A DNA stretch of 8,902 nucleotides from an uncultured Chloroflexota bacterium (GTDB lineage: Bacteria; Chloroflexota; Anaerolineae; Aggregatilineales; Phototrophicaceae), in the NCBI GenBank assembly GCA_903904765.1, contig CAIVEA010000426.1, positions 1-8,902 on the forward strand, written 5' to 3'. Positions 1 to 5,670 of this stretch are shown here, in pieces. A program made the position numbers and the translations under genes. Position 1 is the first letter of the stretch. Every line of letters begins with the position of its first letter. The notes under the pieces are model-generated. The model worked only from the letters and a program-made list of their open reading frames with translations, made no database searches and was not told where the DNA came from.

Positions 1-445
1 AGCCCGGTGTTGGCGGCAAAGCTAAAGAAAATTCGCGCGTTGGATTGATCGGGGCAGGGTTAATGAGGATTGTTTTTAGCTTGTTCACCTTCAAAACATC
101 AAATAGAAGAGCAGCACCAAATTCCACAGTCATAAGCACATCCGATTTGCGGGTCGCTTCCAGCACCTCCAGCCCCATCTGTTTGAAAATCGGGTTGAGC
201 TGCGTGCGAACCGTCTGAAGTTGCTGGATAATGCCCGCATCCATCAGCGAGGCATTCTCTTTAGCAAAGGTATTCACATCGGTGGTGAGTGGATAAAACT
301 CCAGATTACGCGCCCGCACCCACGCCTCGTAACCCGGTGAAGCCACCACCTGTACCGTGTGTCCGGCCTGTTGTAGCGCCATCCCCAGCACCACATGCGG
401 ACGGATATCGCCCCATGTCCCATAAACAAATATTGAGATGTGCAT
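1..445 (-). CDS. UGT-like GT-B glycosyltransferase, N-terminal part (cut by window edge)
   Basis: This is the first 148 codons of a gene that continues past the left edge. The start ATG is at 445-443, with AAAAGGG seven bases upstream. The N-terminus reads as a beta strand then G-T-W-G-D-I-R-P (about residues 9-16) and L-G-M-A-L-Q-Q-A-G-H, the nucleotide-fold opening of the GT1/GT28-like family that includes sterol 3-beta-glucosyltransferases and macrolide or rhamnosyl transferases. Members move a sugar from a nucleotide-sugar, bound by the C-terminal half (not in the window), to a lipid or small-molecule acceptor bound by this N-terminal half. Related enzymes often have a small residue or Arg where W11 sits. 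It lies 26 bp downstream of parA on the same strand, so the two are probably co-transcribed. The donor and acceptor cannot be told from this half. Confidence 0.85.
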   Translation of the reverse strand, partial: MHISIFVYGTWGDIRPHVVLGMALQQAGHTVQVVASPGYEAWVRARNLEFYPLTTDVNTFAKENASLMDAGIIQQLQTVRTQLNPIFKQMGLEVLEATRKSDVLMTVEFGAALLFDVLKVNKLKTILINPAPINPTREFSLALPPTPG

Positions 446-471
446 CGCCTTGCCCTTTTCTAAGAAGAGGT

Positions 472-1230
472 CTAGGGGGTTTCGATCTCATCCGCCAGTT
501 GGGCATAAGCCTGCGCGCCGGGGCTATCGGGCGCATCCTGCACCACCGCCCGCCCCCGGTAAGGCGCATCCGCCACATGCACATCATACGGAATCATCGT
601 TTTCAGCACTTGACTGGGGAACAGCGCACGCAAATCTTCCAGCACCCGCGCCGTATACAGCGAACGGGGATCGTAAAAGGTGGGGACAATTCCGCGCACC
701 TTCAAATCCGGGTTGCCCATCTGTTCCCGCACACGGCGGCTGACATCCATCACAGCGCGAATGCCCAGCATGGCGGCATGGTTGCACTGCGCGGGAATTA
801 TGATCGCGTCCGAAGCCAGTAACCCGATCACCGTCAGCACATTGATGCCGGGGGGCGTATCAATCAAAATATCGTCGAATTGCATCCGGTTTTCGCGCAG
901 CAGCTTCCGCAACCGATCCAGCGGGTGCGAACCCTGCACCAACTTAATCGAGGCCGTCGCCAGATCAACGCTGCCGGGGACGAGTGCGAGGCTGGAATGA
1001 ATCGGGCGCAGCGCACGGCTGAGCGCCATATCGTCATACATCAACAGCGAAAATCCGCTGCGATCAAGGCGGTACGAATCGAAGCCAAAAGCTGCGGTCA
1101 GGCTGGCCTGCGGGTCGAGATCAACCAGCAATACGCGGCGTTTCCGCGCCAGCACCAGCCCGAGATTAAGTGTCGTTGTGGTTTTGCCAACTCCGCCCTT
1201 TTGGTTGGCAATCGCCAGAATACGCACCAT
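472..1230 (-). CDS. parA: ParA/Soj-family ATPase (orphan, no ParB in view)
   Basis: A 252-residue ParA-type ATPase of usual length. It has the deviant Walker A box K11-G-G-V-G-K16-T-T with the signature lysine K11, the A' box D37-L-D-P-Q41, and Walker B with D124 in I-L-I-D-T-P-P-G. Such proteins dimerise on ATP, bind DNA non-specifically and are released by a partner (usually ParB) to segregate or position DNA or protein cargo. Start: the reading frame is open to 1407, but ATG 1230 is chosen because the ATPase core begins at residue 3, AGAAAGG lies five bases upstream, and a sigma70-like promoter sits just before it. No MinD-type C-terminal amphipathic helix is evident (it ends in Asp-Glu-Ile-Glu-Thr-Pro). 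No parB or centromere-like repeat array is visible; its neighbours are glycosyltransferases on both sides. It may be a chromosomal Soj or a cargo-positioning ParA; the sequence does not decide. Confidence 0.93.
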   Translation of the reverse strand: MVRILAIANQKGGVGKTTTTLNLGLVLARKRRVLLVDLDPQASLTAAFGFDSYRLDRSGFSLLMYDDMALSRALRPIHSSLALVPGSVDLATASIKLVQGSHPLDRLRKLLRENRMQFDDILIDTPPGINVLTVIGLLASDAIIIPAQCNHAAMLGIRAVMDVSRRVREQMGNPDLKVRGIVPTFYDPRSLYTARVLEDLRALFPSQVLKTMIPYDVHVADAPYRGRAVVQDAPDSPGAQAYAQLADEIETP

Positions 1231-1260
1231 GAACGCCTTTCTGATACGAAGTCTGCGCGG

Positions 1261-1289
1261 ATTATACCGCATACGGTCTGGATTGTTCA
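1261..1289 (-). promoter_or_regulatory. Promoter of parA
   Basis: On the minus strand there is a perfect -10 box TATAAT (1266-1261) and a -35-like TGAACA (1289-1284, 4 of 6 matches to TTGACA) with a 17-bp spacer. Transcription would start near 1254, giving a leader of about 24 nt that contains the AGAAAGG ribosome binding site of parA. The -10 box is flanked by GCGG (1257-1260) and CCGC (1267-1270). Confidence 0.6.
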
Positions 1290-1302
1290 CAAAGCCTTGA
1301 AC
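1285..1302. repeat. Inverted repeat GTTCA-N8-TGAAC, candidate operator
   Basis: Perfect 5-bp arms at 1285-1289 and 1298-1302 with an 8-bp spacer lie between the two divergent genes. The left arm overlaps the parA -35 and the right arm touches the rightward -10 box. The placement would suit a regulator acting on both promoters, but arms this short can arise by chance. Confidence 0.3.
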
Positions 1303-1308
1303 TATACT
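1303..1308 (+). promoter_or_regulatory. Candidate -10 box for the glycosyltransferase operon, possibly leaderless
   Basis: TATACT (5 of 6 matches to TATAAT) ends six bases before the ATG at 1315. With usual -10 to +1 spacing, the first transcribed base would be the A of that ATG, so the mRNA may be leaderless. No good -35 is seen at 16-18 bp (for example GGATTG at 1280-1285); TTGTTC at 1283-1288 is 14 bp away. A GGAG (1309-1312) lies only two bases from the ATG, which is too close for a normal Shine-Dalgarno. Confidence 0.4.
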
Positions 1309-1314
1309 GGAGAA

Positions 1315-2421
1315 ATGTACAAAATTGGTATTGATACACGGCTCACCTATTACCGGACAGGCGGAATCAGCACGTATATGCGGCGGCTGGTGACGGCGCT
1401 GGAACATTTAGACAACCGCAACGGCTACACTGTGTTCCGCAGCCGCAAAGCCACCGAAATCATCCCCCGCCGCTTCGCCTGTGCGCCCTTATGGACACCC
1501 TGCCACCACCGTTTAGAGCGCCTCGCGCTGAGTGTGGAACTGGCACGTTTCCGGCTGGATGTGCTGCATAGCCCGGATTTTATCCCGCCGCTGCGGGGTG
1601 CTAAGCAGCACATCATCACCGTTCACGACCTCACTTTCCTGCACTTCCCGCAGTTCGTCACATCGGACGCACGCCGCTACTACAACGACCAGATTGAAAC
1701 GGCTGTCCGGCAAGCCGCGCACATCCTCACCGACAGCGAAGCCAGCAAAGCCGATATGATCGCCATGCTAGGCGTACCAGCCGACAAAATCACCGTTCAC
1801 ATGCTGGGCGTGGAGGAGCGTTTTGCCCCGCTGGGCGCTGCCGCCGCCGAACGGGTGGCCGCGCTCGGCCTGCCGCCGAGTTACCTGTTGTTCGTCGGTA
1901 CGCTAGAGCCGCGCAAGAACCTGCCGGGGCTGCTGGCGGCTTACCGCAAACTGATCGAACGCCTGCCCGCTGCCCCGCCCATGCTGCTTGTGGGCAAAAA
2001 AGGCTGGTACTTCGAGGAGCTACGGGCGCAGATTGACGCACTCCAACTGGGCGAACGGCTCATCTGGCGGGAAGATATAGGCGACTCCGACCTACCCGCT
2101 GTGTATAATCAGGCGGCACTACTGGCGCTGCCCTCATTCTACGAAGGCTTCGGCTTTCCGGCGTTGGAGGCGATGGCCTGCGGAACTGTGCCGCTGGTCA
2201 GCAACCGTTCGTCGCTGCCGGAAGTGGTCGGCACAGTGGGCGCGCAGGTTGACCCGGACGATCATGACGGATGGGCGGACGCGATGGAACGGGCGCTGCT
2301 GGATGAGGCATGGCGCAGCGAACAGCGCCGCGCAGGACTGGAACGCGCCCGGCAATTTACATGGGAACAGACGGCTCGGATTGTACTGAGCGTCTACGAA
2401 CAAGTGGGCAAGACCGGATGA
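1315..2421 (+). CDS. GT4-family glycosyltransferase (mannosyltransferase-like)
   Basis: A 368-residue GT-B fold retaining glycosyltransferase of family GT4 (RfaB/PimB type), which transfers a sugar from a nucleotide-sugar to a growing glycan or lipid carrier at the cytoplasmic face of the membrane. It begins with I-G-I-D-T-R, followed by the G-G-I-S-T-Y loop of the acceptor domain. The donor domain opens with F-V-G-T-L-E-P-R-K-N (193-202), and the E-x7-E motif is E277-G-F-G-F-P-A-L-E285. The S-S-L-P-E-V segment typical of these enzymes follows. Start: the frame is open to 880, but ATG 1315 matches the family's N-terminus and upstream residues would run through antisense parA. It is the first gene of a three-gene operon, and its TGA overlaps the next ATG in an ATGA. 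Substrate specificity cannot be read from sequence; mannosyl is a guess from family resemblance. Confidence 0.92.
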   Translation: MYKIGIDTRLTYYRTGGISTYMRRLVTALEHLDNRNGYTVFRSRKATEIIPRRFACAPLWTPCHHRLERLALSVELARFRLDVLHSPDFIPPLRGAKQHIITVHDLTFLHFPQFVTSDARRYYNDQIETAVRQAAHILTDSEASKADMIAMLGVPADKITVHMLGVEERFAPLGAAAAERVAALGLPPSYLLFVGTLEPRKNLPGLLAAYRKLIERLPAAPPMLLVGKKGWYFEELRAQIDALQLGERLIWREDIGDSDLPAVYNQAALLALPSFYEGFGFPALEAMACGTVPLVSNRSSLPEVVGTVGAQVDPDDHDGWADAMERALLDEAWRSEQRRAGLERARQFTWEQTARIVLSVYEQVGKTG

Positions 2422-3635
2422 ACATCTTAATCGTGAGCGCCAACCTGCCCTACCCCCCGCAGCAGGGAGGCGCGCTGCGTACCTTCGGCCTGTTGCATGG
2501 ACTCCACCATGCCGGCCATACCCTGACGCTGCTCAGTTTTGACGATACCCAGACGGACGCGCAAAATACGCCATTGGGCGCGTTGTGCAGCCACCTCGAA
2601 ACGCTGCCCTCACCCGTTCGTAGCAAAGCGGATCGCCTGCGCGACCTGCTGCTCTCCCGTCAGGCGGACATCGCCCGCCGCATGTTTTCGCCCGCCTTTC
2701 TCGAACGCCTGCGTGCGCTGGTCGAGTCCCAATCCTTCGACCTGATCCAGTTCGAGGGGATTGAAGTCGCGTGTTACCTGCCGCTGGTTCGGCAGATGAA
2801 CACCCGCGCCAAGCTGTGCTATGATGCCTTCAATGCCGAGGCTGCGCTCCAGCGCGTGATCTTCGAGGTAGACCGGGGCAACATCCGCCGCCTGCCCGCT
2901 GCGCTCTATTCGTTCGTGCAAATCGGGCGCATCCAGCGCTTCGAGCAAACCCTCAGCCAGCAATCCGATCTGGTGGTAGCTGTCTCCAGCGAAGATGCCG
3001 CCGAACTAGAACGCTATGCCCCCGGCAGGCCGATTCCAGTAGTCGCCAACGGCATCTTCTGTGATGACTATACGCAGTCCACCACCCAGCTTGATCTGGG
3101 ACAGGATGCCATCGTATTCACGGGCAAAATGGACTATCGCCCGAATGTGGATGCCATGCTGTGGTTCGCTGAAGAAATCCTGCCGCTGGTACGCGACCAG
3201 ATTCCCGCCGCCCGCCTCGTTGTGGTCGGGCAAAAGCCGCACCCGCGCCTCGAAGCCCTGCGCGACCATGACGATATCGAGATCACGGGATGGGTGAAGG
3301 ATGTACAGCCTTTCCTGCGTGGCGCAAGTGTCTACGTAGCCCCGCTGCGAATGGGCAGCGGCACGCGCCTGAAAATCCTCGAAGCAATGGCCTCCGGTTG
3401 TGCGGTGGTCGCCACCACGATTGCCGCCAGCGGCATTGTGCCGGATGCACTGCAAGGGCTGCGTATTGCAGACACACCAAGCGCGTTTTCCAACCAGATC
3501 ATCAGCCTCTTGCGCGATGCCAGCGCCCGCCACGCCCTCGGCACAGCCGCACAAACCGTCGTCCGCAAACATTACGACTGGTCGGTTCTCATCCCGCAAC
3601 TGCTCAACGCTTACCGGGGAATTGGCCTTGGATAA
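2418..3635 (+). CDS. GT4-family glycosyltransferase (Stp1/exosortase-locus-like sugar transferase)
   Basis: A 405-residue GT-B glycosyltransferase. The N-terminus has L-P-Y-P-P-Q-Q-G-G and R-T-F, the glycine-loop opening of GT4 enzymes found in exopolysaccharide loci. Y135-D-A-F-N-A-E141 resembles the D-x-x-N-x-E motif of that subgroup. The donor domain starts at F234-T-G-K-M-D-Y-R-P-N243, and the nucleotide-sugar motif is G313-S-G-T-R-L-K-I-L-E-A-M324. The gene starts inside the stop codon of the previous gene (ATGA, 2418-2421), which implies translational coupling. Its 3' end overlaps the next gene by eight bases. Upstream in-frame ATG codons (2310 onward) lie within the previous gene and precede the natural start of the fold, so they were not used. 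Its likely role is adding one residue to a surface glycan; sugar and acceptor are unknown. Confidence 0.92.
   Translation: MNILIVSANLPYPPQQGGALRTFGLLHGLHHAGHTLTLLSFDDTQTDAQNTPLGALCSHLETLPSPVRSKADRLRDLLLSRQADIARRMFSPAFLERLRALVESQSFDLIQFEGIEVACYLPLVRQMNTRAKLCYDAFNAEAALQRVIFEVDRGNIRRLPAALYSFVQIGRIQRFEQTLSQQSDLVVAVSSEDAAELERYAPGRPIPVVANGIFCDDYTQSTTQLDLGQDAIVFTGKMDYRPNVDAMLWFAEEILPLVRDQIPAARLVVVGQKPHPRLEALRDHDDIEITGWVKDVQPFLRGASVYVAPLRMGSGTRLKILEAMASGCAVVATTIAASGIVPDALQGLRIADTPSAFSNQIISLLRDASARHALGTAAQTVVRKHYDWSVLIPQLLNAYRGIGLG
3616..3630 (+). promoter_or_regulatory. Ribosome binding site supporting a TTG start
   Basis: GGGGA (3616-3620) lies seven bases before TTG 3628-3630, inside the 3' end of the preceding glycosyltransferase gene. 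This decides the start of the GT9 gene, since ATG 3664 has no comparable site. Confidence 0.6.
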
Positions 3636-4824
3636 GGACACACTCGCCCTGCGAAACCGCAGCATGGCAGAAGCCTTTCACACCGTCCCCCTCAAGCATC
3701 AGGCTCGGCGGGCGCTGTTACGCGGACTGGCGGTGCTGCCCATGCCCCCCACCCGTTCGGCGGCTACCGAGCGCATTTTGCTCATCCGCCCCGATCATCT
3801 GGGAGATGTGCTGCTAAGTACGCCAGCCATTCGCGCTTTACGAGCCGCCCGCTCGCAGGCCGAAATTCATACGCTGGTTGGCCCTTGGTCAGCAGATGTC
3901 ACCGCTGCCTACAACGAGATTGACGCGGTACTCACGCTGGCCTTTCCCGGCTTTAGCCGCAGCTCGAACGGCAGTCTGCGTTCGCCCTATCAACTGGCAG
4001 CAGCCACCGCCCGCCGCTTGCGGCGCATCCACTACAGCGCCGCCATCATCCTGCGCCCCGATCACTGGTGGGGTGCGCTGGTGGCACATCTGGCGAATAT
4101 CCCCATTCGCATCGGCTATGATGTGCCGGATGTCGCCCCTTTCCTGACCGAAACCGTCCCCTTCCAGCCTGTCCACGCAGTTGTGCAAAACCTGCGCCTC
4201 GTGGAACGCTGGACAGGCACAATACCCCCTCCCTCTGTGACGCTGGAATTTCCGGTCACGCCGCCGGAACAGGCTTTCGTGAATGGTTATCTGGAGGAGT
4301 GGGGCATTCAGCCGGATAAGCCGATCTTCTGCATTCATCCCGGCAGCGGCACATGGGTCAAACAATGGACGGAAGACCGCTGGGCGCAAACTGCCGACAT
4401 CCTGAGCGAACAACTGAACGCCCACCCCATCCTGACGGGCAGCGCGGGCGAAATTCCACTAGCACGGCGCATCGCCGCGCAGATGAAGCAGCCTGTCGTG
4501 GTGATGGCTGGCGATACGCGAGTCAATCAACTGGCGGCACTGTTCCAGCGGGCGCGGGTGGTCTTAGGCCCGGATAGCGGCCCGCTGCATCTGGCCGCCG
4601 CCGTCGGCACGCCCACCGTCGCGCTGTTCGGCCCCGCCGATCCGGTGGAGTTCGCACAGTGGGGCGCACCCGCCAAACACATCATCCTCACCAGTGACAT
4701 CGCTTGCCGCCCCTGTCGCGTCCTCGACTGGAACGGGGATGACCCCGTGAACCATCCCTGCATTCGCGAGATCACACTGGCGAAGGTGCTGGAAAGCGCA
4801 CGCCGCGCTGCCAGCAGCACTTAA
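3628..4824 (+). CDS. GT9-family glycosyltransferase (ADP-heptose:LPS heptosyltransferase-like)
   Basis: A 398-residue GT9 enzyme. The first Rossmann strand and acceptor loop read R49-I-L-L-I-R-P-D-H-L-G-D60 followed by L-L-S-T-P-A. The donor domain has H237-P-G-S-G and K245-Q-W, and the family signature G314-P-D-S-G-P-L-H321 is complete, followed by G-T-P-T-V-A-L-F-G. Three cysteines near the C-terminus (C360, C363, C378) recall the cysteine-bearing tail of WaaC/WaaF relatives. Start: TTG 3628 has GGGGA seven bases upstream and overlaps the previous stop by eight bases; ATG 3664 is the alternative (386 residues) but has no ribosome binding site. About 47 residues precede the fold, somewhat longer than usual. 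The family transfers heptose or similar sugars; without LPS genes in view, the sugar and acceptor are open. It is last in the GT operon. Confidence 0.9.
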   Translation: MDKDTLALRNRSMAEAFHTVPLKHQARRALLRGLAVLPMPPTRSAATERILLIRPDHLGDVLLSTPAIRALRAARSQAEIHTLVGPWSADVTAAYNEIDAVLTLAFPGFSRSSNGSLRSPYQLAAATARRLRRIHYSAAIILRPDHWWGALVAHLANIPIRIGYDVPDVAPFLTETVPFQPVHAVVQNLRLVERWTGTIPPPSVTLEFPVTPPEQAFVNGYLEEWGIQPDKPIFCIHPGSGTWVKQWTEDRWAQTADILSEQLNAHPILTGSAGEIPLARRIAAQMKQPVVVMAGDTRVNQLAALFQRARVVLGPDSGPLHLAAAVGTPTVALFGPADPVEFAQWGAPAKHIILTSDIACRPCRVLDWNGDDPVNHPCIREITLAKVLESARRAASST

Positions 4825-5627
4825 TCGGGGATAACGATCTTATCCAGACCGGGCGCAGGTGGCGGATACTGCGGATTCATTTCTTCCAGCGCATCCACAA
4901 TCGCCTTCGCAATCACCCAGTCGCGGAACCATTTGTGGTTAGCCGGCACGATATGCCATGGCGCATACTCGGTGTTGCAGCGTTCCAGCATCTCCTCGTA
5001 GGCTTCCATGTAGGCATCCCATTGTTCGCGCACGGGCAGATCACCGGGGGAGAACTTCCAGTTCTTTTCAGGCGTATCAAGGCGTTCCTGAAGGCGCTTT
5101 TTCTGCTCGTCCTTGCTGATGTGCAGATAGAACTTCAGGATGCGGACATTCGCATCCGCCAGCGTATACTCGAAATGGTTGATGTGGTCGTAGCGGCGCT
5201 TCCACACCTCTTTAGGGACGAGATTGTTCACCCGCACCACCAGCACATCCTCGTAGTGGCTGCGGTTGAACACACCGATATACCCCTTGCCGGGGATGTG
5301 GGGATGCACCCGCCACAGGAAATCATGCGCCAGTTCGTCCGGCGTGGGGGCTTTGAACGGCTTCACATACACACCCGCCGGATTCACGCCCTCGAACACC
5401 TTGCGAATCGTGCCATCTTTGCCGCCCGTATCCATCGCTTGCAGCACCACCAGCAGCGATTGTTTGCCCTCGGCGTACAACCGATCTTGTAGCGCCTGCA
5501 TCTTCTCCTGCAAGCGGTCAGTGGCAGCTACTACCGATTGTTTGTCGTCATCTCCGTGAAAATCGGGGTCACAATCGTTCAGGTTGATACGGCTCAGTGG
5601 CTTGGGCTTAATCGTGGATTCAGACAT
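4821..5627 (-). CDS. ppk2: Polyphosphate kinase 2 (PPK2, polyphosphate:nucleotide phosphotransferase)
   Basis: A 268-residue cytosolic P-loop kinase of the PPK2 family, which uses inorganic polyphosphate to phosphorylate nucleotides. Walker A reads M65-D-T-G-G-K70-D-G-T73. The Walker B/arginine region is F120-N-R-S-H-Y-E-D127, preceded by G-V-N-P-A-G and F-K-A-P. The lid region has R-L-D-T-P-E-K-N-W-K-F-S. One P-loop domain, this length and the N-R-S-H-Y-E motif match the PPK2_rel_1 type (class III), whose characterised members phosphorylate both AMP and ADP to reach ATP. Start: the frame is open to 5771, but ATG 5627 has AGGGAG seven bases upstream and gives the normal length, while longer versions would overlap the rqcH 3' end. 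It is last in the minus-strand operon, 43 bp after rqcH. Its stop codon shares the TTAA with the convergent GT9 gene. Confidence 0.95.
   Translation of the reverse strand: MSESTIKPKPLSRINLNDCDPDFHGDDDKQSVVAATDRLQEKMQALQDRLYAEGKQSLLVVLQAMDTGGKDGTIRKVFEGVNPAGVYVKPFKAPTPDELAHDFLWRVHPHIPGKGYIGVFNRSHYEDVLVVRVNNLVPKEVWKRRYDHINHFEYTLADANVRILKFYLHISKDEQKKRLQERLDTPEKNWKFSPGDLPVREQWDAYMEAYEEMLERCNTEYAPWHIVPANHKWFRDWVIAKAIVDALEEMNPQYPPPAPGLDKIVIPD
4829..4845. terminator. Hairpin at the convergent gene junction, weak terminator candidate
   Basis: GGATAA-CGATC-TTATCC forms a 6-bp stem with a 5-nt loop, four bases after the GT9 stop codon. In the opposite direction it lies in the last codons of the PPK2 gene. 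No U-run follows on either strand, so this is not a standard intrinsic terminator. It is the only stem-loop near the point where the two operons meet. Confidence 0.25.
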
Positions 5628-5670
5628 GGGGATTCTCCCTGCGGGCAAAACGTGTTTACGAAAATAACCT

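Noticed and set aside
289..822. Plus-strand open frame opposite the left glycosyltransferase and parA
   Set aside because: It is a proline/arginine/histidine-rich shadow spanning two real minus-strand genes.
880..1314. Upstream extension of the first GT4 gene to ATG 880
   Set aside because: The extension is antisense to parA and has no glycosyltransferase character. ATG 1315 matches the family N-terminus.
1231..1407. Upstream extension of parA to ATG 1407
   Set aside because: It would cover the divergent promoter and the start of the GT4 gene. The ATPase core begins right after ATG 1230, which has a good ribosome site.
3889..4425. Minus-strand open frame of 178 codons opposite the GT9 gene
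   Set aside because: It is a shadow of the GT9 reading frame, with atypical composition and no motif.
4935..5492. Plus-strand open frame of 185 codons opposite PPK2
   Set aside because: It lies wholly within PPK2, whose kinase motifs are intact, and has no ribosome binding site or family resemblance.
5645..5665. Possible terminator between rqcH and ppk2 (CGT-AAAC-ACG then TTTT on the minus strand)
   Set aside because: The stem is only 3 bp, too weak to end transcription.
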